Source: Ichthyophis bannanicus (Eukaryota > Chordata > Amphibia > Gymnophiona > Ichthyophiidae). From it: 64,000 nt of DNA. Both the position numbers and the translations under genes were made by a program. The stretch lies in assembly GCA_033557465.1 (NCBI GenBank), contig CM066032.1, forward strand, positions 1,317,046,025 through 1,317,110,024, written 5' to 3'. The notes below the pieces were generated by a model. The model saw nothing but the letters and a program-made list of their open reading frames with translations. It ran no database searches and was not told where the DNA came from. How positions within the stretch are numbered: the first letter of the stretch is position 1; each line of letters starts with the position of its first letter. Shown piece after piece: positions 1 through 12,559 of this stretch.

Positions 1-1012
1 TTGCATTTTCTACCATATAAGACACTGGGCTCGCACTTGTTTAACAACCTTCCATGGCCCTTTCTACTGTACTTCAAATTTTGGAGCAGTACCTGCTACT
101 TGAACCAAAACCTTTTCACCAATGCTTAATTGGCGGCTTTTGGCCTTCCTATCATACCACCCTTTCTGGCGCACTTGACTGTCCTGCAGGTTCCTCTCAG
201 CAACCTGCGACGTCCTTTTCAATCGGGCTCTCAAGTCACGTAGAAACAGTGCACCTCCTGCCTTCCTGGTTCAGGATCAATACATTGTTCCCTCAAAATG
301 TCTAACAAACCCCGTGGAGCCTACCATACATCAATTCTATGGAGTTACACCTAGGGACACCTGAATTCTTTCCCTGCAGGCATATAAGGCAAAGGTCAAT
401 AACATATCCCATTCTTTTACCTCTCCTGCTAACCCCCTTCTCAACATTTGTTTTGAGAGTTTGGTTGAATCTCTCCACCAAACCGTTTGATTGTGGATGG
501 TAGGCTGAGGTTTTCACGTGATGAATGCCAAAGGCATCCCAGACCTGGGCCAAATATTTGGATACAAAATTGGACCCTCTGTCAGTCAACACCTCTCTTG
601 GAAATCCCACTTCACAAAACAATTTTACTAGCTCTAAAGCTATTGTTTTTGCAGAAACATTCCTCAATGGTACGGCCCAGGGAAACCTTGTTGCCTGATC
701 TACCATAACTAGGATGTATTGGAAACCTCGGGGCATTTTGACTAATGGGCCTACAATATCCATGGCAATGCGACCAATTGGGTCTGTGATAATTGGCATG
801 GGAATCAATGGCACCACCGGTGGGTGAGCCGCTGTAACTCGCTGACACGCTGGACACGCAGCACAAAACTGGGCAGTTTCTTTGAAAATACCTGGCCAGT
901 AAAAAATGCTTAAGTATTTGATCCAGCATTCCTTGCATCCTTTATGACCTCCAACGGGATGATCATGTGCTAATCTAAGTACTAGCCCTTTGAAAGTTGT
1001 GGGTACCACCAA
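1..1012 (-). pseudogene. int: integrase of the Gmr1-like element (C-terminus decayed)
   Basis: The frame 1012-302 holds the N-terminal HHCC zinc-binding domain (HDHPVGGH followed by CAACPAC) and the RNase H-fold core. Catalytic acids are visible in MDIVGPL, LTDRGSNF and the Glu of GLVERFNQ, in the normal order. The frame then shifts near 430. Bases 300-1 still encode a recognisable C-terminal region (YDRKAKSRQ, IGEKVLV) interrupted by stops. Integrase joins the cDNA to host DNA. The triad is present but the protein is broken. The next domain expected on this strand, reverse transcriptase, would be outside the window. Confidence 0.8.
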
Positions 1013-1070
1013 TTGTTTACGAATGGTCCCATTCCTGGGGTCCTGACTCTCTCTATATAATATTCATTAT

Positions 1071-1815
1071 CTAGTCTGAATCTGGGCAATCCTCCCTGAC
1101 CTCATGAGCATACTTAAAAGCTCGGGTGAGAGCTTGATCAGCTCGCTGCTCTTGTGGAAAGTTAGGAAACTTTACCACTAACTCAGCTGGCACCCAGGGT
1201 AAACTTTGACCAGCTAACATCTCAGCCCTACCCTGTGCTCTGCAAAGTCTCTCACGCCGCTTTTGTGCTTTCAACTTTCTTACTTTACCAGATAATGGGG
1301 TTATTAAATCATCATGAGAGGGTAAGTCTCCTAATAACTCTGCCTGCTCCCCCTCCTCCTCCTGCTGGCTCTCTACCTTAGCCTGCGAGCGGGTGGATAC
1401 AAGGCCCCTCTTATTACCCATAGTTTGGCCTTCTGGAAGCTTAACCATAGTTTTAGCTAGGGACTCAGGACTTCCAAAGAAAGGCACGGGAGCTATTTCC
1501 ATTATAAAACCTTCTCCCTCCTTCTTTCCTATCCCTTCCACTAGACACTGCTTAAATCTTGGACAGTCGTTTACTAGAACCAAATCAAAGGGTAGCCTAG
1601 GCAGAACTGCTACCAGGACTTCATCTTTTTACCCCAGGCACTTAACCTTTAGCCTATAAGTGGGATGTGATGTTGCAGCACCATGAATGCACCCGATGTG
1701 AACTTGGCTTTCAGGGGTTCTAGGCACAAATCCTTCTTGGGCCTCTATTCTCTGCCAAAGCCTTTCTGACATCATACTCTGGTCTGCCCCAGAGTCTAAC
1801 AAAAGCATTTATGGT
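1071..1815 (-). pseudogene. pro: retropepsin and downstream spacer of the Gmr1-like element
   Basis: On the minus strand near 1805-1780 the translation reads LLLDSGADQS, the catalytic DSGAD loop of an aspartic protease. It is followed by a flap-like IGCIHGA stretch and, about 75 residues on, LPFDLVLVNDCP, the expected C-terminal strand and turn. One in-frame stop lies near 1640. The open frame 1583-1071 continues from the protease end into a charged, Glu- and Arg-rich spacer before integrase; no known domain is visible in the spacer. The usual role is cleavage of the Gag-Pol polyprotein. This copy cannot make an intact protein. Confidence 0.75.
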
Positions 1816-1878
1816 AATTCCTTGCACATCAACAATCAAAAGAAATCCTTCCTTGGGCTGTTCTAAACTCCACACCCA

Positions 1879-2800
1879 TTAAGCCAGTGTGGGACTGGCA
1901 CCTTTTTCTAAGTGTCCCCATTTCCCACACTTGAAACATTGCTTTTCACTCCACTGTGTCATCTGGTTTGGCAGAGTACTTTTATTTTCAGAAATATTTT
2001 TAACTATTTTCTTTTCTGATACAGCACATCGTGCCTCATCACCTATCTTCAGAGGGCCTCCCATTCTTTGGCAAGCCTGCGTGGATCCCAAGAATCTCTC
2101 TGCTCGCATGGTTGCCTCTCCAAGATTTTGGCAATTTTGCTGTATAAGGAAAGTGTGCAAAATCTTTAGGCACCCCAGACATAAATTGCTCAAGCATTAT
2201 AATATCTAATAAACATTTCTACCGTCTTTTGCTCATGCTCCAACCATTATACAGCTAAAAATCAGAATCTCTCACTCAGAGCCCTGGGAGTTTCACCCAC
2301 TCTCAATGAAACATCTCTAAAAAGTCGCCTATACTCTGAAATAGACAACCCTAGGCGATCTCTAATAGCAGCCTTTACATCCTTAAAATTCAAAGCCTGG
2401 GCTGCTGGCATTGCTCTGTAAGCTGCAAGCGCCTCTCCAGTTAATGAGGCTGCCAGCCTTACTGCCCACTGGGTCTCTGGCCATGCTAATGCTTGTGCCA
2501 CTCTTTCAAAAGACTCGAGAAAATCATCAACATTATCATCTGGAGTTAGCTTCTCAAAACTAAATGCCCCAATCCCTTGATTGAGTCCCACACTGTCCAC
2601 ATGTGCTGTACCAGTGTTTACTGCTGGTCTTGCATCTGTTCCACTTTGGTTCTTCAGCTCAACTAGGGCTGGCACCAGATCAAGCACTGGCCTCGTTGGT
2701 CCATTAAGGCTCTCATAGCAGTGTCCTGAGCCTGCTGTGCTAGCTCCTGCTGCCTGCTGAACTGGGCTGCCATCCACTCAGCTAGTTCCCTTGAATCCAT
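1879..2800 (-). pseudogene. gag: gag of the Gmr1-like element with CCHC zinc knuckle
   Basis: The likely start is the ATG at 2800-2798, opening with MDSRELAEWMAAQ; the first 40 or so codons are in one frame and the rest, to about 2262, in another. The central part resembles the capsid region of Gmr1-like gag, the group from which the vertebrate SCAN domain is thought to descend (family knowledge). A CX2CX4H knuckle (CFKCGKWGH) sits near 1912-1940, but the fourth ligand, a Cys, is not in frame. Frameshifts near 2680 and between 2262 and 2193 break the gene. Capsid assembly and RNA binding are the family role. A splice-acceptor-like tract lies directly upstream. Confidence 0.75.
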
Positions 2801-3520
2801 CTTGAACCCTGTAAGAAAATTACAAAGAAAAAAACACAGTGCACCACCTTCCAAACAGGTGTGGTTTTTCTACTTTTTTTTTTTTTCAATTACCCCTGTG
2901 CTTACTCCATCCACCATAGACATGCCCAGGTACTTATTACCTTGTGATAGTGATGAATCCAGATCTGCACAGGGTCTTTTCCTCCTGAGACAGCTTCCTG
3001 GAACAACCTCTTCTCCTCCAAAGTGCAGTTGAGGGAAAATCTTTTTTTTTCAGCTTTAAACTTGAACTTTAGTTGTAATCCTCAGCAAATAAATCCCCTT
3101 TTGTGCAAAAGCAATCCGAAAAACTACGCCATTTGTCAGACGGCTGCCTGGGTGAGAATCTTCACACTCTTGGCAAGTGCATATTTCTATATGATTTGCA
3201 AAGGTATTGTGGGCAATGTAGTCATTCATACCCGACACAGCTGCTGACAATAATTTAGTTGTGCTCTTGGGTAAAGCCAATAAGAATTTATTTATGGGAT
3301 TATTTCTCCCAACACAGATATGCTTGGTAGCACATAAATTAGGTTACTTGCTTTCAGTGTTAACTTGGAAAAACAAAGTCAAAATCAGGAAAACAACAAA
3401 TGAAAAGCCACAAAGCAAGAAAACAAACTGTTCTTTTCAGGTTAACTTTGATTACTTCCCACATAGATACAGAAGTGATTCTCTCCTAGCTCACAAGCAA
3501 TTTAGGTAAGGCTTAATTGC
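2801..3520 (-). other. probable LTR and leader of the Gmr1-like element
   Basis: This stretch lies just upstream of gag on the minus strand and has no coding frame of note. On the minus strand 3300-3270 reads as an A/T-rich polyadenylation-like block (CATAAATAAATTC) followed by a TTGGCTTTACCC tract, as at an R/U5 boundary. The LTR ends and primer-binding site could not be fixed by eye. A run of about 14 T lies near 2875-2888. The assignment rests mainly on position. Confidence 0.35.
2809..2940 (-). other. possible 132-nt leader intron before gag
   Basis: On the minus strand a donor-like CACAAG|GTAATAAG ends at 2940 and a strong acceptor (long pyrimidine tract, then TTACAG|GG) ends at 2809, eight bases before the gag ATG. 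Both sites match vertebrate splice consensus. Whether the leader is spliced is inference. Confidence 0.35.
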
Positions 3521-3656
3521 TAGCAGTTACCAGCTGAAACCCCTTAGCTGGCTTGCCTTTCACTGTGGGTCAAATCCTGCTTCAGGAGCTTTTCTGAATA
3601 GATTAAAGAACAAATTTGTATTTCTTTGTGATGGTGCTGTACTTTATAACAGAAAG

Positions 3657-4515
3657 TTACCAACGGAGTTTAGATAGAGAGCAATCCATATAAACAGGAT
3701 CCTCATCTGCTATTATTCCCCCTTGTTCAACAAGCATGGGTTCAATATCATGGATTGGCACAGATGAATCTTTCAATGGAGCATTTTCAGGAGAATACTT
3801 GTTTCCCTGCTGTCTTTCAAGGTTATAGCTAGGGCATAGATCAGTGTTCATACCTGAGCTTCCCTTGCTGCTAGAGTTCCTCTCTATATAGCCTGGCCAG
3901 TATGTAGTCCGTTCTTATGTCCAGCCTTCCAATCCAGATCCCTGGACACGGATCTCTCTTCACATACCTTCTGGCACAGGTCTTAGGGTCCCTTCCACGT
4001 GCAGCTGTCTCCCTCACAGGTAGCCTCTGGTGATTCCTAGCTCTGCAGCACCATTCCTCTGGCTTTCCCCAGTCCAATGGTATATGCTGGCCCTTGGAAT
4101 ACCTCCCAGTATACGTACTGCTTTGGACTCTTCTAGACCTCTCAAAGGCTTTTCTCTTCCTTCTTCCAAAGGGTCTCTTTCCCTCTCTGTCCGTCCGGTT
4201 TGGCTTCTGCTTATGATGATCCTTCAGATGAAACTGATGATCAATCTCAAGATGATTCTCAGGATACTGAGGACAATTCTCTGGATATCCAAGGTGATCA
4301 TGAAGAAGCTGAGGATGGTCATCTGTAGAATAAACTCTACTCTTATTCTGCTTAGATGAGTGCTCCTCCCTAATACAGCGCAGCTGTGCTGAATCAGGCC
4401 TTGCCCTTTGAGATGAGTGTTCCATCCTAGCACAGCGCAGCTGTGCTGAATCAAGCCCTGCCCTTTGCAATGAGTGCTTGGGGATTAACCTCATAGCCCT
4501 TTTGATTGAACCCAC
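3657..4515 (-). other. unrecognised open frames upstream of the Gmr1-like element, with a tandem duplication
   Basis: Two neighbouring minus-strand frames (4515-3871, 214 codons; 3851-3657, 64 codons) are separated by a stop. I do not recognise a domain. The first holds a partial tandem duplication of about 62 bp at roughly 4358-4480, giving two copies of a segment around DSAQLRC. The second ends in an acidic stretch with PVYMDC before its stop, reminiscent of PEPMDC at the end of the frame in the nested LTR at 35.3-36.6 kb. This may be the upstream part of the same LTR or leader. No host gene is claimed. Confidence 0.3.
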
Positions 4516-4699
4516 GTTTTCTCACTTCAGCTCCTCTCATGGCTGTTGGAAACCTGGTTGCATTCTGGGACTGGTTAGTCTTTTATGGCAAAATTCTGTT
4601 TTCTCATTGTCTACCAGCACTGACAGGTTGCTTGTTCAGAGACACTTCACCTTTTCTATAGCCCCTTCCTGAGCTATGATAAGCTTCCTTATCACAGAC

Positions 4700-7235
4700 C
4701 TTATATTCATACCCAACATTCTACATAAAGCAAACCTAAATCTACAAATGACCCAGTATCCTGGTTCAGACCATATCATGATATCCCTTAACCTACCAAC
4801 CAACGCTACCCAACCAAATACTTCTCCACAGCATCAGTACAGACAATGATTCAAGGACTTCAACTTACATTTCCTAGACCAGACCTCTTTTCTTCTAGAC
4901 TCAGACATAACTGACCTAGACATATTATAGACTCATGAAATCAAACAATAAATGAATCTGCAACATTCAATGAAGGACATACTACAAAACACCAAAAATC
5001 CTCATGCCCGCCCTGGTTCTCCAAGAATCTTGGCCAGATCAGAAGAGAACAGATGCCCAGAAAGAAAATGGAAAAGGTCACAAAGATAATTACGTCAAGA
5101 CGCAGCTTAACAACTACCAAAAGGAATACAACAACCTATGTAACACAACCCAAAAGGAATACATCACAAGTATTCTTATGAAGTCCACTCAACCGCTCAA
5201 GAGAACTATTATCGATTCTATCCCAACTGACCAATGATCCCAACACAGCTGACACAACAAATGTGAAAATGCAAATTGACCCTCAAATTATGGCGGACTT
5301 CTTCCACAACAAAAACCAATGCACAACATGCTGCGCATTATGAATCACCACAAATCAGCAAAAGAATGGCAAAGATAAAAAACATCTATGGCACAACTTC
5401 AACCTAATAAATAAAAGAGAAATACTAGACATCATTATCAACATCAATACCACAACCTCGACCCCTGTCCTGTAACGTAGCTAAAAAACCTATTCAATCA
5501 ATTTGCTCAGATCAAGGTACCTACCTCCTTCACTCAAACAAGCCTCTATACACCCTATCATAAAAAAGACCTCTTTAAACAAAGCCCACCCAAGTTCTTA
5601 TCATCCAATTGCAAGAAGCCATTTCTGGCCAAAATAATCGAAAAAGCCATACAACATCAACTGCAAGACCATGGGAACACACATGCTCCACTAGACCCAA
5701 AATAACATGGCTTCTGCCCACAACACGGCATTGACACTCTGTTATCGGACCTCTTCAACAGGACTCATCATTGGCCTAGAAAAGCCTCGACAGGGATTTG
5801 TGCTCTTGATCCTTGACATAAGCACAGCATTTGACTCAGTTTCACACCACATTATGCTAAACAGGCTCAGCGACATTGGCCTAACAGATGGCAAAAAATG
5901 GTTCACTTCCTACTTCTCAGAAAGAACCATGCAAGTGAAGGTCGACACCACCAATTCAAGACCCTTTAAGTTAACACAAGGTATTTGCTCAAGGTTCAAA
6001 TCTCTCTGGATTATTATTCAATCTATACATTCAACAACATCTGCAGCTTACTAAGAAAGTGGAACATGCACTTTCATCTCTAAGCAGATGACATCATGTT
6101 CTAAATTGCCGTTCAACACCACTAACCCAGACTTCACAATTATAGCCGGTGTCTTCAATGCTGTGTCAAACTTCATTGCCAGCATAAAACCTCACAGTAA
6201 ACAAAAGTAAAAAAGAAGCCCTACTTATTTTCAGAGATCTGAACTTCAAGCCACCAAAAAAGATAACACAAGATGCGGAAATAACAATAAAAAAAGAGAT
6301 AATTTAGGTATAACCATTGACAGCAGCCTTAACATGTCTGCACACATCAAAAATGCAGCTAAAATGGCATACTGGAAGCTAAAGCTCCTCGAGTCCCTCC
6401 GACACTTACTACAGGATACTGACTTCAGATCAATACTGCAAGCCATCATCACCATCACACCTCAACTACAGAAACATCATCTACCAAGACCTCCCAAAGA
6501 ATGCACTATTCCCAATACAACTAGTCCAAAATACTGCTGCCAGAATTCTAACTTCAAGTGTAACCGGGCAACACATGACACCAAATCCTAAAAAGTCTAC
6601 AGGACAGACTAGATGAGGCCATGTGGTCTTTTTCTATCATCAGATTTCTATGTTTCTATGTTACATTGGCTCCCTTTAGCACTGCGGACAAAATACAAAG
6701 CCACCTTCAAACTCCTGCACAATCTCTCAGCTCCCTGCCTCACCGATATAATCTCTACAGCACACACAAGAAGACCAGGAAGAACTGTCAATCAGAACCT
6801 CTTGAACATCACCCCCTCAAGACCAAAACCACACAACAGACCAGTAACAGAGCATTCTACCTATATGCTCCATCAATGTGGAACTCACTACCAGAAAGCA
6901 TAAGAGCAGTAAAATCCATTACAGAACTAAAAAAAAACTACTCAAAACACCTCTTCAGAGAATACTATGGACCCCGATGAGAATACCTAATCAGAACTGT
7001 AACATTCTACCCCGATTGCTGTTCATTTCAGCTCGCATCTGTCCCTCCCCGTACTATGAAGTTTACCTCTACATGGACATAGTTCATTCCCTTCCCATAG
7101 GTAACCCCGTATTTATCTTCAAGTTGTTCCCCCTTGTTTAATGTAAAACAATTCTACTGGGATTGTTATGTCACAAGATAATTTGTAAAACCGCTTTGGA
7201 CAAAGGCCGTATAGAAAAACTGTTAAATAAATAAA
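4700..7235 (+). mobile_element. L2-like LINE, 3' half, dead
   Basis: Fragments of endonuclease C-terminus (near 4760-4830), reverse transcriptase (5707-6054, with LDISTAFDSVSHHIML typical of the L2/CR1 RT palm) and the L2 C-terminal region (LPESIRAVKSITELKK near 6890) follow in order. The 3' end has the L2 signature: TGTAAAACCGCTTTGGAC, a short stem and then TTAAATAAATAAA at about 7220-7235. Many stops and frame changes make it non-functional. No poly(A) tail is expected for this clade. Confidence 0.8.
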
Positions 7236-9112
7236 CATGCATAGGGCCGGCCCTAAAGATAAGAAGATAAAAATGGATGAAGGAGGGGGGTGAAAGACAG
7301 AGGAGGAAGCAGGAGGCTGGGGAAGAAGTAGGAACAGAAGGCATAGAGAGCATTTGGAGGGGGGATAGAAAGGGGGGAAATGGGCTGGAAAGTGAAAAGA
7401 GAATGGGAGATAGAAAATTATACATAGAGTAGGCAAGAGATAAAAATAGGGGGAGTAAAGATTGCGGAAAGAATGTGGATAACAGAGAGCCAGGATGGGG
7501 AAAGAGTGAGGAAGGATCAAGGAGGGTATGGCAGGGTTAGCCTGCCTGAGTCTCCAGGGAGGCAGAGAACCCCACAGAAAGCCAGCCCCACGAATGTCCC
7601 TCAGTCAGGGTCATCTGTGCAGAGAGGAGGAGGAGGAAGAGCCCAGAGTAAGCTAGGGGTGGGTTTTAGAGATCTCTGCACTATGGAAAGGAGATTGGAA
7701 TCAAAGGGGTGGATCCAGGGACTGAGTGGTTTCCCGGGACCCTGGGGATGGGGCAGATCCCAAAGCACCTTGAGTCAGCCCCCATGTGAGCTTTCCGTGG
7801 TTTCCGAGGTGCCTGAGCCTATGGGGCTGGGAGAAGCAGAACTCTGGGATCTCATCTTTGAGGACATGGAGTATCAGGAAGCTGGACCTTGAAGCATGCA
7901 AGTTTTCCTTGTCTGCCTTGTTGCTGGATGTGGACTGGGCTTGAGAGTTGAGGGGAGGTGTGGGTGGAAGGCTTCCCCAACCCTACTCCAGGCCCGTGAA
8001 GGAGTAAAGGTTTGCCCAGATTTAAAAGGGCATAATGGACTGAATTGCTGATAAATTGCCCTGGAATGTTTTGTACTGTTATGATGAGAGGGGTATCAGT
8101 GAGAAGTCCCTCTTGGCAGAGACGAGCTTAAGGAAGCCTGGTAGCTCTGTGTGATATCCAGGAGGGAGTAGCCAGTGGATTTTGAGTAAGGAATTGTGAG
8201 GAAAACCCAGACTGGCTCACTTTGCAGCTTGACCTGTTTTCACAGAGACTGCATGAACAGTTTTGCTTGTTTTGTTTTGTTTTTTCCTTATTAACGCTTT
8301 TGCTTTTGATTGAGGACTGCTAGAGAGGGCACTGAGCTGGGCTATGCCAAGTTCCCTTAATGACTGTGGAGCCAGCCGAGAGGGATAAATAGGCTTGTGG
8401 TGTGCAGCAGTGGGGATTCTCCATTCAAGCCTAGAAAACAGGAGCTTCAAAGGCAAGTGCCACACACAGGGACGGCTTCCCCTCCACACAGACCCTAGCG
8501 GAAAGGTAAAGAGATGGCACTGGGAGAGCATGAAGTGGTGGTCAATAAACACAAAGGGATCAATACTCAACTGGCACAGTGACTATATTAAGTGCTGGTG
8601 CCAGCAGCTAAAATAATACTTATACTTGGCACCACTATATGAATAATCAGTGGTGTGGAGTCTGCATTTAATTAGGGCTTCTGATCCTAGGTGTTTTTAT
8701 CACTTGGAATTTCAGAGGTTTATTTCTGAGGCGGGAGGTTCATTTCCTAGAATCAGTTAAAATAGGGATTTATCGGAGTATTCATGGTCACAAAAAAACA
8801 AACTTGTGGCTTTTCAAATAGATTTTCCATTCAGTGACTCAAAACACAATTTTTCCGGTGCCAGCCCCCCTTCAAACCCAGCCCCATCATCAAATCATCA
8901 AGCCCCCCAACCCCCCCTTCTGCTGAACCCCAGCCTCCCTTCTCCCAGCTCTAGCCCGGTACAGTGAGAGCTTATGTTTTTACTCCCACAGCTCTGTGCT
9001 TCCTAACCAGCACCACGGGATGATTTTGAAATAGGAGAAATGTCACTTCCTGTTTCCCATGAGAAGTTCAGAAATAGAGTACCTGTTCTTACAGGGGCCA
9101 GTGAAGAACTAT
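7236..9112. other. unassigned stretch, possibly LTR-derived, with a purine-rich start and a C-rich tract
   Basis: AGGGCCGGCCCT at 7244-7255, purine-rich DNA (7260-7480), an open frame of 139 codons at 7473-7892 and a C-rich tract at 8860-8950 are visible. The frame ends with an acidic EPMGLGEAELWD stretch. This recalls the EPMDC-ending frame in the nested LTR at 35.3-36.6 kb, so an LTR fragment is possible. A candidate AATAAA lies near 8544. Nothing in 8650-9110 is recognisable. Confidence 0.25.
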
Positions 9113-12100
9113 AAGACATAGATATGCCATACTGGGTCAGACCAAGGTCCATCAAGCCCAGTATCCTGTTTTCCAACAGTGGCCAATCTAGGTCATACGT
9201 ACCCTAGCAGTGTTTCCCCAAAAGACACAGGTTTGCCAATGCTTGTACTAGGTCAAAGCATTGATATCCTGGGTCCCTTCTTATAATGGTTGTATGGACC
9301 TTTCCTCCAGGAACTTGTCCAAACCTTTTTTTAAACCCAGTCTACAACTAACCAGCCTTTACGACATCCTCCGTGGTAACAAATTCCAGAGTGTTGATTA
9401 CACGTTGATGTGAAAAAAAAACTTTTTCTTTTATTAGTCGTAAATAGTGTTACCCTGTAGCTTCATTGCAAGGTCCCCTAGTCTTTCCTATATTCTGATA
9501 TATGTAAACAGGCGATCTACGTTTTACCCGGTTCCCACTCCGTTCATTAATAATTTATAGACTTCTATCATATCTCCCCTCAGCCGTCTCTTTTCCAGGT
9601 GTTAAAGAGCCCTAACCTTTTTAGCTTTTCTTGATAGGAGTATCCTTCCATCCCCTTTACCATTTTGGGTGGCTCTTCTCTGAACCTTTCCTAATAACGC
9701 TATATCCTTTTTAAGATACGGCGACCAGAATGGGCACACAAATAGTTTCAAGGTGCGGTCTCACCATGGAACGATATAGAGGCATTATAATATCTTTGTG
9801 TTTTATTTTCCATTCTTTTCCTTATGATACCTAGCATTCTATTTGCTCTCTTGGCTGCCGCCCTGCACACTGGTCCGAGGTCGGTTTTAACATGTTATCC
9901 ACAATGACGCCTAAATCTTTTTCCTGGGTGGTGGTTCCTAATGTGGGAACCTTGCATCGTTGTAAGCATAGTTTGGGTTTGTTCCCTCCCTATGGTGCAT
10001 AACTTTGCACTTGTCCACAATTAAATTTAATCTGCCATTTTGATGCCCATGTCTTCCAATTTATCAAGATCCTCTTGCAATTTCCACAATCCTCTTGGGT
10101 TTTAACAACTTTAAATAGTTTTGTGTCATCTGCAAAATGATAAACCTCACTCGTTATTCCATCCACTTTCCAGTTCATTTATGAATATGTCACAAAAGCA
10201 GCGGACCCAGCACAAGATCCCTGGGGTACATCACTATTCACCTTTCTCCATTGGGCAAATTGGCCATTTAGACAAACACTCTGCTTTCTATCTTGTAACC
10301 AGTTCCTGCATCCACAGTAGTGACACAGATGCCTCCTAGCCCATGACTCCTTTAGTTTTGCCGAAAAAGTCTCTGATTGAGGGACCTTGTCAACGCCCTT
10401 TCTGAAAGTCCAGATACACTATATCAAACAGACTCACCTTTGTCCCACCTGGTTATTCACACTTTTCAAAAAAACATCACAGATTAGTAAGAACCAAGAT
10501 CTTCCTGGTCTAAAGCCATGTTGGCTGTCTCCCGATTAGGCCATGGGAATATCTACATGCTGAGTAATTTTAATTCTTTTATGATGGTTTTTCTTTCCCT
10601 ACCATTTTCCCCTGGTATCTGACGTGGAGGCTCACCGGTCTGTTAGTTTCCCGGATTCCAACCCCTGGAAACCCTTTTTAAATAATTGGTTGTTCCATTG
10701 GCGATGAGCCAATCCTTCAGGTATTAGAGATGATCTTTAATTGCAGAGTTCACAGATTACTAATAAAAGGGCTGCAAATTCCCTCATATTCTAGTCTCTT
10801 TCAACACCCTTGAGGATGTATACCATCCGGCCCATGGTGATTTTGCCCCATAATCCCTTCAGTTATCTAATAGTTGTAGAATACAATCTTCGGCATGAAT
10901 CGATTATTGCACTTCAATTCTTCCGCACCTTAAAATACCACTTCAGTACAGGGGGTGATACCTCATCTTTCACTCAGTTAAAGACCTTCCCCGAAGCAAA
11001 GAATGTAATTCAGTCTCTACGCTCTCACCTTGTCGCCTCTTAGTGCCCCTTTAACTACTCTCATCATATCTAATGGTCTACAACTGACTCTCTCACAGGT
11101 TATTGTTGAGTTTTTTGCTATGCAGGTACTTGAAAAAAATATTTATTTACTGTTTTTGCTTCAGCAGCAAAGCTTCCTTCTCAAATTATTTTCTCACTTT
11201 GCATTTCCTTTTGCTTTACTCAATGCGGCATGTGACCCCTGCCAGGGCTTGTGCTGTATTCCAGGGTTTCATCGTTTTGCTTTGTTTTTTCCATTTCCTG
11301 TATAGATGCTTTCCTTGGCAAACAACACCAGCCTCTCCTGTACTCACCTGACAACCAGGCTGGCAGTGTTTTTTCGGAACTTTCCCTTCTCACTTTTCTT
11401 AAAACGTGGCAATACAGGAGATGGTCTGGGCTTCTCAAGATAGTATTTGTCAACAACACACCAAGCTTGATTTCCGTTAGGCTTTAACCTTTGCAAACTA
11501 TGCCTCATTTTAGTTTTTTGTTAACATATTTTCCGCATTTTATCACTAAAGTCTCCCTTTCGAAAGTTTTAATTTAAGGTAGTCCTGTGGATTTCCTTAC
11601 AACTCCACTCCTCCACTAATTAAATCATAAGTCGTATCATCGCTATGATCACTTATTGCCCACGTGGACCAAACACACTATTATATCTTGCAATAGCTCC
11701 TGGGTTTACACTAAGGTTTTTTTGGACTTGATGGTCTATATATGGCTTCCCCTCTAGTCGGTTCATTGACAGTCTGACTCCAAAAAGAAGCCAGACAGTT
11801 ATGTCATCTAGGAACTTTATCTCCCCTAGCATGTACTTGCCGTGCAAACTGACACCACTCGATACCGGGCGGTATAATTGAAAGCGCTTCCAATTATTAT
11901 ACCGCAAATGCTAACTTTTGTTAGCTTCCTTGAGTACTTTGAGCATTTCATTAATCCAGGTTGTCCCATTCCCTGGTCATGGCGGTTCGTCCGTCGGATT
12001 TAGTACACCCCACCGCAACGCCTTCCCCTTTTTACATGGAATTTCATATTTACCTATAGTAGATTCGACAGCAAATTTTGTTTCCTGCACAACTTTAAGC

Positions 12101-12559
12101 CTTCTGACTCAATTTTGACCCCCTCTCTAACATAGAGCGCAACCCCTCCCCCAATTTGATCAGCTCTATCATACGCAACCCTATCGTTTGTCACCCAGGG
12201 CTATAACCAAGGTCCAACTGGTTCGTACTCCTGCCACAATGTCTCTGATATTCTAATCAAAGCGTTAACTCTCATTCGGTGCCCTATATTTATTCATAAC
12301 TCTCCACTCTTATTTTTTAGACTTCTGTTAGAATTTTGCATAACAAGCATTTGAGAGACTGTATGTTTATTAATATTAATTTGGGGCATATTGCGTAGAC
12401 ATGGGTACATTTGGGATCTTTGAGCGATGTCTGCTCAATACTCAAGGGCTAATTTGGGCCTATTCTGTACTCTTTTTTGGAACCTCTTCTGCTTTTGGTA
12501 GTAGATCCTTCAAGGATACATTCTTCCGAACCATCTGCTCTTGGGCGACTGTCAGCTTT
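9113..12559 (-). mobile_element. CR1-like LINE, diverged, interrupted by assembly gap
   Basis: This minus-strand copy runs from its 3' terminal region at 9113 to the endonuclease region at about 12,540, where the assembly gap begins. The RT motif FADDTKLF followed by WASKWQIKFN is readable at 10178-9990. The order and wording match the second copy at 19.2-21.9 kb where they overlap. Small indels occur every few dozen bases, so no long frame survives. The 5' end is hidden by the Ns. Confidence 0.8.

Larger units (their letters stand above)
1..2800 (-). mobile_element. Gmr1-like Ty3/gypsy retrotransposon, internal region (cut by window edge)
   Basis: Read on the minus strand, gag, zinc knuckle, retropepsin, a spacer and integrase follow one another with no reverse transcriptase between protease and integrase. 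That is the copia-like pol order known from Gmr1-like Ty3/gypsy elements of deuterostomes, in which reverse transcriptase comes after integrase. Here it would lie left of base 1. Each module is broken by stops or frame changes, so the copy is dead. It is probably an old insertion independent of the Harbinger elements further right. Confidence 0.8.

Noticed and set aside
3657..4515. Host protein-coding exons
   Set aside because: No splice-flanked structure, no domain, internal tandem duplication, and position directly upstream of an LTR retrotransposon.
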